Made by a program: the position numbers and the translations under genes. Below are positions 1-9,121 of a DNA stretch of 55,277 nt, piece by piece. A model generated the notes under the pieces. It saw only the letters and a program-made list of their open reading frames with translations, did not search any database and was not told the DNA's origin. Numbering within the stretch: position 1 is the first letter of the stretch; every line of letters begins with the position of its first letter. Source of the DNA: an uncultured Verrucomicrobiota bacterium (GTDB lineage: Bacteria > Verrucomicrobiota > Verrucomicrobiia > Limisphaerales > CAIQOK01); the NCBI GenBank assembly GCA_903873415.1, contig CAIQOK010000150.1, positions 1 through 55,277 of the forward strand, given 5' to 3'.

Positions 1-132
1 ATCGCCTGAAAAGCGCTGCCGCGAATGAAAGCCCCAAAACCGGACAGTGAAATCAAGCGTTTTTTGGTTTTATTTCGGTTTTATACTCGCCGAAAACGCC
101 CGCCTCTCTTTTTCAGACAGGCTCTAAGTAAA

Positions 133-296
133 TGTGAAGAGCTTTGTGAGGCGGAGGAATCGGAAGCCCTTTTCTAACTGCATGGTCGATTTGGCATGGG
201 GCGTAAGGTTCACCATAAGCGCATGAAGGGGGATGAATGATTTTTCTGATGGCGCAACCGGCCATCTATGGGAGGGGTGTGAAGTAAATAGGATAG
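133..296 (+). repeat. Dispersed ~460-bp repeat, copy A (internal part)
   Basis: This stretch matches the middle of a non-coding repeat family seen six times in the window. It has the 'gaggcggaggaatcggaagcccttttc' type segment, the 'gatttggcatggggcgtaaggttcaccat' type segment and the 'gatttttctgatggcgcaacc' segment, in the same order as in the full copy at 8503-8968. Short reading frames inside it look spurious because the same DNA recurs between unrelated genes. Its origin is unknown. Confidence 0.75.
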
Positions 297-311
297 GGGT
301 AAAGAGAGGGC

Positions 312-570
312 TTTCTGGAAGCTCCAGAGGAGCGACCTGTCTATAGCAACCAGTCCAAAAGAAAATTCAAGCTCCGCAGGAGCGGCATAAACGGCGGATG
401 CGCAATCCACGGAAATCCAATTTATTTTGCGCGTGTTCTTCGCCCTTATCAATTGCCGATTGCCGCTTTCCCGCACCGTGTCGCCCCTGCGGGGCTGGGG
501 AAGATTTTTTGGATGGACGCGGATCTATAGACAGGTCGCATCGGTGAGGCCGCGCCTCCGGCTCTTGAAA
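312..570. repeat. REPIN-like composite element R1
   Basis: The element is bounded by a perfect 15-bp inverted repeat, GCGACCTGTCTATAG at 332-346 and CTATAGACAGGTCGC at 525-539. It carries short palindromic hairpins of the form GCTCC-NNN-GGAGC (near 320-333 and 370-383) and GCCCC-TGC-GGGGC (near 483-495). It resembles copy R3 at 17288-17515 over its whole length, and R2 at 12364-12442 is a half copy. Paired inverted hairpins of this kind are typical of REP/REPIN elements mobilised by REP-associated transposases. No such transposase is present in the window, so that link is inferred. Confidence 0.7.
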
Positions 571-780
571 GCGAGGTAAGGGGCAAGGGACCACGGAGCC
601 CAATCGTGCGACAGCAGGCTTTTGATGCACAATTGACCCGCCATGCCCTCCGAGTCCCGGAAAAACAAAAAATAACGGCACCGGGAGCGGCGTCCGCGGA
701 GCCGGCCGTGCCGCAAAGCCACATCCGGACAAGGTCGGATTAGCCTGCACGTGAATCGCTAACGGTTAAGATAAGAGGTA
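571..780. other. Intergenic DNA, no gene recognised
   Basis: This spacer lies between REPIN-like copy R1 and dispersed-repeat copy B. All six frames give only short, low-complexity reading frames that are continuations of repeat-derived frames. I see no convincing start with a ribosome binding site and no structural RNA. Confidence 0.5.
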
Positions 781-1052
781 TGAATGATTTTTCGATGGCG
801 CAATCAGGCGTCTACGGGATGGGTGTGAAGCAAGCAGTTAGGGCATGTCACTCCGTGCGCGCCGTCGCGGCGCAGTAGGAAAAGGGTGTTGGCAACAGCG
901 GCATGCAGCGGATAGCCCACCCTGCCGGCGTTTTTTCAAGCAGGTCGCGTTATGAAGGACATTGAATGAATAAACCGAATACCCTCAGCTGGAGTTGAGC
1001 CGGACGGAGTGGGCGGGGGGCAGTGGGCCACTTTGATTGCGGAGATTAGGTT
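781..1052 (+). repeat. Dispersed ~460-bp repeat, copy B (right half)
   Basis: It aligns along its length with about 8690-8968. Shared blocks include the 'gatggcgcaa' segment, 'gtcactccgtgcgcgccgtcgcgg', 'gttgagccggacggagtgggcgg' and a right end reading 'attgcggagattaggtt'. Divergence is by substitutions and small indels, with no conserved reading frame, so the unit looks non-coding. Confidence 0.8.
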
Positions 1053-1102
1053 TTTTGGATCTTCCTCTATGCGTTTGCGCTGAAGTGTGTTGGAGCAATG
1101 GA

Positions 1103-1172
1103 GCGGGCGGAGGGAATCGAACCCTCGTGAGCAGTTTGGAAAACTGCCGTTCTACCATTGAACTACGCCCGC
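1103..1172 (-). tRNA. tRNA-Gly (anticodon TCC)
   Basis: The minus strand folds as a complete cloverleaf. It has a 7-bp acceptor stem (GCGGGCG with CGCCCGC), a D arm containing AATGGTAGAAC, a 5-bp anticodon stem (GCAGT with ACTGC) around loop TTTCCAA, a 4-nt variable loop and a T arm GAGGG-TTCGATT-CCCTC. The anticodon is TCC, for glycine GGA/GGG codons. The 3' CCA is not encoded. It sits between two copies of the dispersed repeat. Confidence 0.96.
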
Positions 1173-1268
1173 GTTCAACGCCAAGCATCGTAGCAGCCGG
1201 GGATAGCTTGTCAATTCTGCGCCGAGGCATTTCAGCGGGGGCGGCAGCCGGGATCTTTCACCCTAGAA

Positions 1269-1503
1269 AACGCACTTGGGATGAACCGCGGATCTCGGAC
1301 TACCCCAAAGCACCTTTGAGATGAAATTGGAGTAACCATGGAGCTCATGAAGTGCATGAAGGGGAGGATGATTTTACTGATGGCGCAACCGAGCCTCTAT
1401 GGGATGGGCGTGAAGTAAACAGGTAGGGTGCGCGAATCCGTGCGTGCCGTCGCGGCGCGGCAGAAAACGCGGGTTGGCAACAGCGTCGGGCGGTGGACTG
1501 CAA
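1269..1503 (+). repeat. Dispersed ~460-bp repeat, copy C (left part)
   Basis: This copy begins with the 'cttgggatgaaccgcggatctc' type left end, also found at 8507, continues through 'gatggcgcaaccgagcctctatggg', and runs to about 1503. There the similarity to copy D stops and a transposase-like remnant begins. A short segment matching the right end of the family reappears at 1908-1938, so the copy may have been interrupted. Confidence 0.75.
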
Positions 1504-1873
1504 GCTGCGACACCACCGTCTTCCTGCTGAAATAGCCGCGAAAGCCCCACTGGTTTTTTAACTCGTCGAACACGGTCTCGGTGTCCACACGCTGCTCGCA
1601 AAGCAGTGCCACCTTTTCCGGCGCCGGCTCGCCCCGCTCGAGCCCGGTCACACACACCGCGATTTCATCCCCGGGTGTTTTCCGGAACAGATCCTGCGCG
1701 TGATCCCGAGGTTCTTGAGAAGTCCGCTCCACTCGGCCAGGCCGCCGTAAGGCTTTAGCCCCGACCTCTTCTGTTCTTGTGACCGTCAATTTCCCCGGCA
1801 ATGTGTCCAAGGAAGTCTCATCCTTCCCTTCAACCGCCAGGTGAACCGAAATCAGCGGTGCAAAAGCGGTCAT
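1497..1873 (-). pseudogene. IS1380-like transposase remnant
   Basis: On the minus strand the frame encodes a segment containing VDTETVFDELKNQWGFRGYF. It resembles the C-terminal conserved block of IS1380-type DDE transposases, where an E-N/T-V-F-D-E-L-K-N-Q-W-G motif carries the catalytic glutamate. Neither the N-terminal domain nor the DDE aspartates are recognisable, and the frame is far too short for the ~450-residue family, so it is a decayed fragment. It lies inside copy C of the dispersed repeat. The family call rests on motif memory only. Confidence 0.5.
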
Positions 1874-1907
1874 CCCCCCCGGTTTTAATCAATCATCCAC
1901 TCCTTGG

Positions 1908-1938
1908 CCACCCCTTCAATTGTGGAGATTAGGTTTAC
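1908..1938 (+). repeat. Dispersed repeat, copy C right end
   Basis: The segment 'caattgtggagattaggtt' matches the right ends of copy B (about 1034-1052) and copy D (about 8944-8963). It lies immediately downstream of the transposase remnant and just upstream of pyrC. Confidence 0.6.
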
Positions 1939-1945
1939 TCAGGGC

Positions 1946-1974
1946 TCGACAGCCGGTGACTGAAGATTAAGACT
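1946..1974 (+). promoter_or_regulatory. Candidate pyrC promoter
   Basis: TCGACA at 1946-1951 and AAGACT at 1969-1974 are separated by 17 bp. The -10-like box ends only 7 nt before the pyrC ATG, and no Shine-Dalgarno sequence is visible. A start site at the usual distance would fall on or next to the ATG. Confidence 0.35.
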
Positions 1975-1981
1975 TCGCTTC

Positions 1982-3373
1982 ATGAATACGCTGCTTCTGA
2001 CCGGCGGCAGGGTTATCGACCCGGCCAACCATCTGGATGCCGCCGCCGATGTGCTCATCGTGGACGGCCGGATTGCCGCCGTCGGCCCCGAGGCGGGTTT
2101 CGGCGCCCCTGCGGGAGTGACCCGTTTGGATGTCCGGGGGCAGGTGGTCTGTCCCGGCCTGATCGATTTGCATGTTCATCTGCGCGAACCGGGCCAGACC
2201 GCCAAAGAGACGATTGCCAGCGGAACGGCGGCGGCGGCCCGCGGTGGTTTCACTTCGGTCGTTTGCATGCCCAACACCAATCCGGCCATCGACAGCGCCG
2301 GCACCGTGGCGCTGATCCGAGAACGGGCCGAGCGCCAAGGGGCGGTGAATGTTTTTGTCACCGGTGCGATCACAAAAAATCTGGCCGGCGAAGAACTGGC
2401 CTCCATCGGATCCCTTCATCGTGCCGGGGTTGTGGCCATCACCGACGACGGGCATTGTGTGCAAAACAACGATCTGATGCGGCGGGCTTGTGAGTATGCC
2501 CGGATGTTCAATCTGCCGGTGATGGATCATTGTCAGGACTACTCGATGGTGACGGACGGGGTCATGCACGAAGGCTACTGGAGTACGGTGTTGGGGCTGC
2601 GGGGCTGGCCGGCGGCGGGGGAGGAAATGATCGTGGCGCGAAACATCCTTCTCGCTGAATTGACCGGGGCGAGCATTCACTGCCAGCATCTCAGTGCTGC
2701 AGGCAGTGTGGAGTTGTTGCGAGCCGCCAAGAAGCGCGGCGTGCCCATCTCCGGCGAGGCTTGCCCGCATCACTTCACCCTGACCGATGCGGCCGTGGCG
2801 GGGAGCGATGTTTTTTGGCGGGCGGATGGCCGGGGGATTGAAGGTTATGCGGGGTTGGGCGAGGCGGAGTTGCCGCGCTGGCCCAAGTATGATACTCATT
2901 TCAAGATGAATCCGCCGCTGCGCAGTGCCCGGGACCGGGAGGCGATTCTGGAGGGGTTGGCGGATGGAACCATCGAGGTGCTGGCCAGCGATCACGCGCC
3001 GCATTGCGATTATGAGAAGGAGGTGGAGTTCGACTATGCTCCGTTTGGCATCACCGGTTTTGAAACCGAGCTGGCGCTTTCACTCATGCAGCTTTACCAC
3101 GCCAAACGGCTGGGGTTGAACGACTTGATTGCCAAGTTTACCGTCGCGCCGGCTAGGCTGCTGCGGCTGGCCAAAGGGACCCTGAGTCCGGGCGCGGATG
3201 CCGATGTGACGGTCTTCGATCCGGACCGGGAATGGGTTTTTGAGAGGAATGTCATGGGCAGTAAATCCGTGAACAGTCCGTTTTACGGGTGGCGGCTCAA
3301 AGGGCGTGCGACGGTCACCATTGTGGGCGGGAAGATCGCTTGGAGCGAGCCGGTTCAGCCGGCCCGGATCTGA
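1982..3373 (+). CDS. pyrC: Dihydroorotase (class I)
   Basis: It catalyses the reversible cyclisation of N-carbamoyl-aspartate to dihydroorotate in pyrimidine biosynthesis, in the cytoplasm. The amidohydrolase fold is clear: zinc-binding DLHVHLREPG (His64, His66), MPNTNP near 96-101, ITDDG with Asp155/156, His183, His236 and the late SDHAPH motif with Asp337. An Asp-rich TDDG in place of a carboxylated lysine is typical of the class I enzymes of Gram-positives and Aquifex. Between HHFTLTD and KMNPPLR there is an extra stretch of about 30 residues (roughly 273-305) that is short in the usual family members. No other pyr gene is adjacent. The ATG follows a promoter-like sequence and has no obvious ribosome binding site. 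Confidence 0.95.
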   Translation: MNTLLLTGGRVIDPANHLDAAADVLIVDGRIAAVGPEAGFGAPAGVTRLDVRGQVVCPGLIDLHVHLREPGQTAKETIASGTAAAARGGFTSVVCMPNTNPAIDSAGTVALIRERAERQGAVNVFVTGAITKNLAGEELASIGSLHRAGVVAITDDGHCVQNNDLMRRACEYARMFNLPVMDHCQDYSMVTDGVMHEGYWSTVLGLRGWPAAGEEMIVARNILLAELTGASIHCQHLSAAGSVELLRAAKKRGVPISGEACPHHFTLTDAAVAGSDVFWRADGRGIEGYAGLGEAELPRWPKYDTHFKMNPPLRSARDREAILEGLADGTIEVLASDHAPHCDYEKEVEFDYAPFGITGFETELALSLMQLYHAKRLGLNDLIAKFTVAPARLLRLAKGTLSPGADADVTVFDPDREWVFERNVMGSKSVNSPFYGWRLKGRATVTIVGGKIAWSEPVQPARI

Positions 3374-3409
3374 ACTTTACGCAGTCAAACCAGAACCAAG
3401 GATAAAAAC

Positions 3410-3853
3410 ATGAAAAAAATCGCATTAGGATTCGTGGCCGGTCTGCTCTTGTTGAGGCTCGGCGCGGCGGAGGCCAAATGGCTCACCGATCTGCCCTCGG
3501 CGCAGGTCAAAGCCAAAGCGGAGAACAAAATGGTGCTTCTGGACTTCACCGGGTCGGACTGGTGCGGATGGTGCATCAAGTTCAAGAAGGAAGTGCTGGA
3601 CACGACGGAGTTTGGGGATTACGCGGCGAAAAACCTGCTGCTCGTCGAGGTGGATTTTCCCAACAAGAAAACCCAAAGTGCCGATTTGAAAAAGGCCAAC
3701 AAGGCGCTGGGTTCCAAATACGGGGTGGACGGGTATCCGACCTTTGTGGTGTTGAACCAGGACGGCAAGGAAATCGGTCGCCAGTCCGGCTATGATTCGG
3801 GTGGGCCGGCGGGTTTCATTGCCAAGTTGGAGAAGTTCAAAGCCAAGAAATAA
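3410..3853 (+). CDS. Secreted thioredoxin-family protein
   Basis: A 147-residue protein with an N-terminal hydrophobic signal sequence (about residues 1-22) followed by a thioredoxin-like domain. The redox motif is WCGWC (Cys52, Cys55), with the conserved cis-proline segment GYPTFVV further on. It resembles the DUF255/thioredoxin_7 type found as small periplasmic oxidoreductases. Its substrate cannot be told from sequence. A purine-rich AAGGA lies upstream of the ATG. It follows pyrC by 36 bp and ends at a strong hairpin, so it may be cotranscribed with pyrC. Confidence 0.85.
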   Translation: MKKIALGFVAGLLLLRLGAAEAKWLTDLPSAQVKAKAENKMVLLDFTGSDWCGWCIKFKKEVLDTTEFGDYAAKNLLLVEVDFPNKKTQSADLKKANKALGSKYGVDGYPTFVVLNQDGKEIGRQSGYDSGGPAGFIAKLEKFKAKK

Positions 3854-3869
3854 GCCGGTCGGGGTTTCG

Positions 3870-3904
3870 CACAAAGGCGAGTCGAGGTTGGGCTCGCCTT
3901 TGTG
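3870..3904 (+). terminator. Hairpin terminator after the thioredoxin gene
   Basis: CACAAAGGCGAG at 3870-3881 pairs perfectly with CTCGCCTTTGTG at 3893-3904 around an 11-nt loop. The U-tract is weak. It separates the rightward thioredoxin gene from convergent hisF. A second perfect palindrome, TTTTCGGCCGAAAA, lies at 3929-3942. Confidence 0.7.
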
Positions 3905-4031
3905 GTTCATTTGCCCATGGCGCAGGTGTTTTCGGCCGAAAAACCAATGGCTGGGCCGCCGGGCAAGCTCCCACGCCAAGCTTCGCCCCAAGGTTGGCCT
4001 GGGCCGATGGGGCTCTTGCCGCGTGCAGGAT

Positions 4032-4805
4032 TCAGAGTCTGATCGGAATATTTTGTTCCGCTAGAAAACGTTTCACTTCACCGACGGTGTAGGTGCCGAA
4101 ATGGAAGATGCTCGCGGCCAGCACCGCATCGGCCCGCCCTTCGAGCAGCACCTCGGCCAGATGCTCCAGTTTGCCCGCCCCGCCGCTGGCCACCACCGGC
4201 ACCCCCACGGCTTCACTGATCCGCCGGGTGATGACCAGGTCGAATCCGGTTTTCATCCCGTCGGCGTCAATCGAGTTCAACACAATCTCCCCGGCACCCA
4301 GCATCGCCGCCCGTATGGCCCAGTCCACGGCATCCAAACCGGTGTCCTTGCGCCCGCCGTGGGAGAACACGCTCCATCGGTCCGGAGCGGTTTTTTTGGC
4401 ATCAATGGACACGACGATGCACTGGCTGCCGAATTTTTCGGCTCCTTGGCGGATGAGTTCCGGGGTGGCCAAGGCGCTGGAGTTGATGCTTATTTTGTCC
4501 GCCCCGGCGCGCAGCATGGTGAACATATCATCCACCGTCTTGATCCCGCCGCCCACCGTCAGAGGCATGAAACACTGGTCGGCGGCGCGCTCAATCACGT
4601 CAACCATCGTCCCGCGTCCATGCGCCGTGGCGGTGATGTCGAAGAAGACCATTTCGTCGGCGCCCTGGTCGTTGTAGCGCAGGGCCAGTTCCACGGGGTC
4701 GCCGACATTGCGCAGGCCGCCCGCCTCGGCCCGGCCGAATTGGAGTCCTCGGGTGACCTGGCCGTTGTGCACGTCGAGGCAGGGAATGACACGTTTTGCA
4801 ATCAC
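4032..4805 (-). CDS. hisF: Imidazole glycerol phosphate synthase, cyclase subunit
   Basis: HisF takes ammonia from its glutaminase partner HisH and converts PRFAR to imidazole glycerol phosphate and AICAR, joining histidine and purine synthesis. The 257-residue (beta/alpha)8 barrel is full length. Catalytic Asp11 lies in IPCLDV and Asp135 in VVSIDAKK. Phosphate-binding loops VGGGIK and VVASGGAG are present. The start codon is GTG at 4805; the nearby ATG is out of frame. It stands alone here: hisH and other his genes are not adjacent. Confidence 0.96.
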   Translation of the reverse strand: MIAKRVIPCLDVHNGQVTRGLQFGRAEAGGLRNVGDPVELALRYNDQGADEMVFFDITATAHGRGTMVDVIERAADQCFMPLTVGGGIKTVDDMFTMLRAGADKISINSSALATPELIRQGAEKFGSQCIVVSIDAKKTAPDRWSVFSHGGRKDTGLDAVDWAIRAAMLGAGEIVLNSIDADGMKTGFDLVITRRISEAVGVPVVASGGAGKLEHLAEVLLEGRADAVLAASIFHFGTYTVGEVKRFLAEQNIPIRL

Positions 4806-4925
4806 CCCACCATTTGATATTCCGCCCCCGCCGGATGCAATCCCTTATCGCCGGGGCGCGCGGGAAGTTGGGATTAGTAAACCGTTGTGAAGTGCGGGTT
4901 GAATCTAATACCTTCTTCTGACCTA

Positions 4926-4955
4926 TTGACGATGTCGGGAGAGGTCGCTTAAATA
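4926..4955 (+). promoter_or_regulatory. Candidate sdhCAB promoter
   Basis: TTGACG at 4926-4931 and TTAAAT at 4949-4954 are spaced by 17 bp (TAAATA at 4950 gives 18). A start near 4961 would give a leader of about 30 nt before the sdhC ATG at 4992. Confidence 0.55.
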
Positions 4956-4991
4956 GCAGAGTTGCGGCCCGTGGACTCAAAACAGGTTCAG

Positions 4992-5705
4992 ATGAAAGTA
5001 ATTACAAACATCTTCGGATCATCGCTCGGAAAGAAATACCTCATGGCATCCACCGGGGGGCTGATGGTGTTGTTTGTTCTCGGGCATTTGGCGGGCAATC
5101 TCCAGATCTTTCTGGGCCGCGAGGAAATCAACCGCTACGGGCATTTCCTGCAAACCAACCTAGAGATCATTTGGCCCGCCCGCATCCTCCTGCTGACCGT
5201 GTTGGGATTGCACGTCTGGAGTGCCATCAAGCTTTCGGCTGAAAACAAGGCGGCCCGCCCGGTGGCTTACGCCAAATGGAATCCGACCGCGGCCAGCTAT
5301 GCCTCGCGCACCATGCTGATGAGCGGGCTGATCGTGTTCGCCTTTATTGCTTACCACCTCATGCACTACACTTTCATGGTCAAGGGGGTGAACCTGACCG
5401 GAACGGATTTCGCCGTGCTCACGGATCCCGAGGGAAGGCATGATATTTACACGATGATGATCAAGGGTTTTTCAAACCCTGCCGTCTCGCTTTTCTACAT
5501 CGTGGCCATCGGCCTGCTCTGCCTCCATCTTAGTCATGGGATGAGCGCGATGTTCCAGTCGCTCGGATGGAAGAGCCCGGCGTATCGTCCGGTGCTGGAC
5601 CGGGGGGCTAAAATCGTGGCGTCTCTGATTTTTCTGGGTTACGCCTCGATTCCGGTGAAGTGTTATCTGCTTGCCCCCGGCCTAACAGGAGCCTGTTGCA
5701 AATGA
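4992..5705 (+). CDS. sdhC: Succinate dehydrogenase cytochrome b558 subunit
   Basis: This is the membrane anchor of a b558-type succinate:quinone oxidoreductase. It has five hydrophobic helices and histidines suited to ligate two haems b (His32 in LGHLAGN, then GLHVWS, YHLMHY and LHLSHG). The single 237-residue subunit replaces separate SdhC and SdhD, as in Bacteroidetes, Chlorobi and Verrucomicrobia. I chose ATG 4992 because family members start at MK..NxxxSS; an in-frame TTG at 4962 would add ten unlikely residues. Its stop overlaps the sdhA start by 4 nt (ATGA), indicating translational coupling. Confidence 0.93.
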   Translation: MKVITNIFGSSLGKKYLMASTGGLMVLFVLGHLAGNLQIFLGREEINRYGHFLQTNLEIIWPARILLLTVLGLHVWSAIKLSAENKAARPVAYAKWNPTAASYASRTMLMSGLIVFAFIAYHLMHYTFMVKGVNLTGTDFAVLTDPEGRHDIYTMMIKGFSNPAVSLFYIVAIGLLCLHLSHGMSAMFQSLGWKSPAYRPVLDRGAKIVASLIFLGYASIPVKCYLLAPGLTGACCK

Positions 5706-7618
5706 TCCTCGATTCCAAAATCCCCTCCGGCCCGCTTGCCCAGAAGTGGGAGAACCACAAGTTCGACTTGAAGCTGGTCAACCCTGCCAACAAGCGCAAG
5801 TTTGACGTGCTTGTCGTGGGCAGCGGATTGGCAGGCGCATCCGCAGCCGCATCGCTTGCCGAATTGGGTTACAAGGTCAAGTGCTTCTGCTTTCAGGACA
5901 GCCCCCGCCGCGCCCACAGCATCGCCGCCCAAGGCGGCATCAACGCCGCCAAGAACTATCCCAACGACGGTGACAGCGTGCACCGCTTGTTTTACGACAC
6001 GATCAAGGGGGGGGACTTCCGGGCCCGCGAGGCAAATGTGCATCGGTTGGCGCAGGTGAGCGTGAATATTATAGACCAGTGCGTGGCGCAGGGGGTGCCT
6101 TTTGCGCGGGAATACGGCGGGTTGCTCGACAACCGCTCCTTTGGCGGAGCGCAGGTGAGCCGGACTTTTTATGCCCGCGGCCAGACGGGCCAGCAGCTTC
6201 TTCTGGGCGCTTATCAGGCGCTTTCCCGACAGATCGGCCTGGGCAATGTCCAGATGTTTGCCCGCACGGAAATGCTCGACGTCGTCCTCATCGACGGTCA
6301 TGCCAAGGGCATCGTGGTCCGGGACCTGACGACGGGGGAAATCTCCTCGCATGCGGGCGATGCGGTGGTGCTGGCCAGCGGCGGCTACGGCAATGTTTTC
6401 TTTCTCTCCACGAACGCCAAGGGCTGCAATGTCACAGCCACGTGGCGGGCCTACAAAAAAGGCGCCGCCTTCGCCAACCCCTGCTACACCCAAATCCATC
6501 CCACTTGCATTCCGGTCAGTGGCGATCACCAGAGCAAACTGACGCTCATGTCCGAGTCGCTCCGCAACGATGGACGGGTGTGGGTGCCCAAGCGCAAAGA
6601 GGATGCAGGCAAACCCGCCGCTTCTATCGCCGAAGGGGACCGGGACTATTTCTTGGAGCGCAAGTATCCCAGCTTTGGCAACCTTGCGCCGCGCGATATT
6701 TCCTCCCGTGCGGCCAAAGAGGCGTGCGATGCGGGGCTGGGCGTGGGGCCGGGCGGCTTGGGAGTGTATTTGGATTTTGCCGAGTCCATCAAGCGTCTGG
6801 GCGAGGATAAAATCCGGGGGCGCTACGGCAACCTTTTCGACATGTACGAGCGCATCACCGGCGACAACGCCTATCAGCAGCCGATGCGCATCTTCCCGGC
6901 GGTGCACTACACCATGGGCGGGACATGGGTGGATTACAACCTGATGAGCACCATCCCGGGCATGTTTGTGATCGGCGAGGCCAACTTCTCGGATCACGGA
7001 GCCAATCGGCTGGGTGCCAGCGCGTTGATGCAGGGATTGGCCGATGGTTACTTTGTGCTGCCCTACACGATAGGTAATTATTTCGCCACGTCCAAGCAGG
7101 CCAAGCCGGTGACGAGCCACAGCGAATTTAAAAAAGCCGAGGAGGGCATACGGGTCCTGACCACCAAGCTCCTAGCCATCAAGGGCAAAAAAACACCCTT
7201 GGCTTTCCACCGCGAACTGGGCCGGCTGGTTTGGGACAAATGCGGCATGGCCCGCGATGCCTCCGGGCTGAAGGAAGCCCTGAAGCGAATTCCTGAACTG
7301 CGGGAGGAGTTTTGGGCCACGGTCAACGTGTCCGGTGAAAGCGGCGGGTTAAACCAGTCCCTCGAGTATGCCGGACGGGTGGCTGACTTCATCGAGTTTG
7401 CCGAACTGCTCTGCACCGATGCGCTCAACCGCAATGAATCCTGCGGCGGGCATTTTCGCACCGAGTATCAGACCCCCGACGGCGAGGCGCAGCGCAACGA
7501 CGAGGACTACTCCCACGTGGCGGCCTGGGAATACAAGGGGCCCAATCAGGCCCCTGAATTGCACAAGGAAGCTCTCGTGTATGAAGAAGTCCACATGAGC
7601 ACCCGCAGCTACAAATAG
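5702..7618 (+). CDS. sdhA: Succinate dehydrogenase flavoprotein subunit
   Basis: SdhA oxidises succinate to fumarate and passes electrons to SdhB. The 638-residue protein has an N-terminal FAD-binding [10 protein letters not shown] (about 38-47) and the covalent flavin attachment region [10 protein letters not shown] with His72. The fumarate-reductase/succinate-dehydrogenase signature and the C-terminal helical domain ending in REEFW and ESCGGHFR segments are also present. The sequence resembles the b558 group rather than the proteobacterial SdhA. The start ATG overlaps the sdhC stop; sdhB begins 19 nt after the sdhA stop. Confidence 0.96.
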   Translation: MILDSKIPSGPLAQKWENHKFDLKLVNPANKRKFDVLVVGSGLAGASAAASLAELGYKVKCFCFQDSPRRAHSIAAQGGINAAKNYPNDGDSVHRLFYDTIKGGDFRAREANVHRLAQVSVNIIDQCVAQGVPFAREYGGLLDNRSFGGAQVSRTFYARGQTGQQLLLGAYQALSRQIGLGNVQMFARTEMLDVVLIDGHAKGIVVRDLTTGEISSHAGDAVVLASGGYGNVFFLSTNAKGCNVTATWRAYKKGAAFANPCYTQIHPTCIPVSGDHQSKLTLMSESLRNDGRVWVPKRKEDAGKPAASIAEGDRDYFLERKYPSFGNLAPRDISSRAAKEACDAGLGVGPGGLGVYLDFAESIKRLGEDKIRGRYGNLFDMYERITGDNAYQQPMRIFPAVHYTMGGTWVDYNLMSTIPGMFVIGEANFSDHGANRLGASALMQGLADGYFVLPYTIGNYFATSKQAKPVTSHSEFKKAEEGIRVLTTKLLAIKGKKTPLAFHRELGRLVWDKCGMARDASGLKEALKRIPELREEFWATVNVSGESGGLNQSLEYAGRVADFIEFAELLCTDALNRNESCGGHFRTEYQTPDGEAQRNDEDYSHVAAWEYKGPNQAPELHKEALVYEEVHMSTRSYK

Positions 7619-7637
7619 AATTCAACCCGCCCCTGCC

Positions 7638-8384
7638 ATGAATCTTACGCTCAAAGTTTGGCGCCAGACAAATTCCAAAACCCCGGGCCACTTCGAAACC
7701 TATCAGGCCAAGGAGGTCCTCAAGGACATGTCCTTCCTCGAGATGCTGGATGTGGTCAACGAGGAAATCATCGGCCAGAGGCGCGAACCCATTGCCTTTG
7801 ATTCCGATTGCCGCGAGGGCATCTGCGGCAGTTGTTCCTTGGTCATCAACGGCATTCCTCATGGCGGGCACAAGGCCACGGCGGCTTGCCAGTTGCACAT
7901 GCGACACTTTCAGGACGGCCAGACCATCACAATCGAACCTTGGCGCGCCCAAGCATTCCCCCCGGTCAAGGACCTGATCGTCGACCGCAGCGCCTTCGAT
8001 CGCATCATCCAAGCCGGCGGCTTTGTGTCGGTAAACACCGGAGGAACCCCGGACGCCAACGCCATTCCCGTTCCTAAGGAGATCTCCGATCTGGCGATGG
8101 ATGCGGCGCAGTGTATCGGCTGCGGCGCTTGCGTGGCGGCCTGCAAGAATGCCTCGGCGATGCTGTTTGTGGCCGCCAAGGTTTCGCATCTTAATCTCCT
8201 GCCGCAAGGGGCCGCCGAGAAGGATCGGCGCGCTTTGAACATGGTCACCCAGATGGATGCCGAGGGTTTTGGCGCTTGCACGGTGACCGGTTCCTGCGAG
8301 GCCGTTTGTCCCAAAGAAATCAGCCTGAGCTTCATTTCCAAACTGAACCGCGACTACGGAGTCGCGATTCTGAAAGGCAAATAA
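7638..8384 (+). CDS. sdhB: Succinate dehydrogenase iron-sulfur subunit
   Basis: SdhB carries electrons from the flavin to the quinone site. The N-terminal plant-type ferredoxin domain has cysteines at about 58, 63, 66 and 84 for the [2Fe-2S] centre. The C-terminal part has [12 protein letters not shown] (Cys159, 162, 165, 169) and [12 protein letters not shown] (Cys214, 220, 224) for the [4Fe-4S] and [3Fe-4S] centres. At 248 residues it is normal for the b558-linked group. It is the last gene of the sdhCAB operon; no clear terminator follows, and a dispersed repeat begins about 120 bp downstream. Confidence 0.96.
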   Translation: MNLTLKVWRQTNSKTPGHFETYQAKEVLKDMSFLEMLDVVNEEIIGQRREPIAFDSDCREGICGSCSLVINGIPHGGHKATAACQLHMRHFQDGQTITIEPWRAQAFPPVKDLIVDRSAFDRIIQAGGFVSVNTGGTPDANAIPVPKEISDLAMDAAQCIGCGACVAACKNASAMLFVAAKVSHLNLLPQGAAEKDRRALNMVTQMDAEGFGACTVTGSCEAVCPKEISLSFISKLNRDYGVAILKGK

Positions 8385-8502
8385 GGTTCCCCCGATTGGC
8401 CGCCACAGAAGTGTTTTGCGCGCCGGTGCCGCGGCTTTCCTTGCGCTTGAAAACCAAAATTGAAAGGCTCTGGCATCCGGCTGTCTTGAGCTCACCCTGA
8501 AA

Positions 8503-8968
8503 ATCGCTCTTGGGATCCACCGCGGATCTCCGACCACCTGAAAGCAGCGCTGAGATACAACTGAAGTAACCATGAAGCGCTGCATGAGGCTAAGTGGGAC
8601 GATCTCCATGGTCTTCATGAACTTCATGGTAGATTTGGCTTGGGGCGGGAGGTTTACCATGAGGGGCATTAAGTGCATCAAGGGGTGATGAATGATTTTT
8701 CTGATGGCGCAACCGAGCCGCTATGGCAAGGCTGTGAAGTAAACAGGTGGGGCGCGTCACTCCGTGTGCGCTGTCGCGGCGCAACAGGCAACGCGGGTTT
8801 GCCAGAGCGGCGTGCAGCGGACTGCCCACCCTAACGGCGTGATTTTTTACAAGTAAGTTGCATCATGAAGAACATTGAATTGACAAACCTAGAACCCGCA
8901 GTTGGAGTTCAGCCGGACGGAGTGGGCGGGGGCGGCGAGCCATTCAATTGCGAAGATGAGGTTCAAGC
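8503..8968 (+). repeat. Dispersed ~460-bp repeat, copy D (full length)
   Basis: This is the most complete copy. In order it has the left block 'cttgggatccaccgcggatc', a 'ctgagatacaactgaagtaaccatgaagcg' type block, 'gatttggcttggggcggg', 'gatttttctgatggcgcaacc', 'gtcactccgtgtgcgctgtcg', 'cagccggacggagtgggcgg' and the right end 'caattgcgaagatgaggtt'. Other copies, whole or partial, lie at 133-296, 781-1052, 1269-1503, 17932-18160 (minus) and 53079-53172. No conserved protein is encoded in any frame. It fills most of the gap between sdhB and lutC. I see nothing in the remaining 8969-9121. Confidence 0.8.
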
Positions 8969-9121
8969 CAGACCAGAATTTATCGGGGCGCGTGGATCCT
9001 TGTGTCGCCGGCCACAGACCCGCTTCCGAGCTCTGACCTGAAAGCCGTGTTCCGTCTCCGTTCCCACCTGCCCTTTTTTCTGCCTGTTTTCAGTGGGGAA
9101 TGGCGCTTCAAATAAGCCGTT

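Noticed and set aside
210-750. Several short minus-strand frames
   Set aside because: They lie in the two dispersed repeat families and recur as paralogous nonsense frames next to other copies.
4814-4841. Promoter of hisF
   Set aside because: The best boxes (TATCAA and ATTGCA or TTGCAT) are weak and the spacer is 15-16 bp, so I did not list it as a feature.
5663-7120. Large minus-strand frame opposite sdhA
   Set aside because: It is the antisense shadow of a clear SdhA and has no domain of its own. The same holds for long shadows opposite pyrC (1967-3004), lutB (10152-11327) and priA (50026-51084).
7425-8681. 418-codon minus-strand frame over sdhB and the downstream repeat
   Set aside because: It joins antisense sdhB to repeat DNA; its N-terminal part is the repeat-derived frame seen also at 17990 and 53239.
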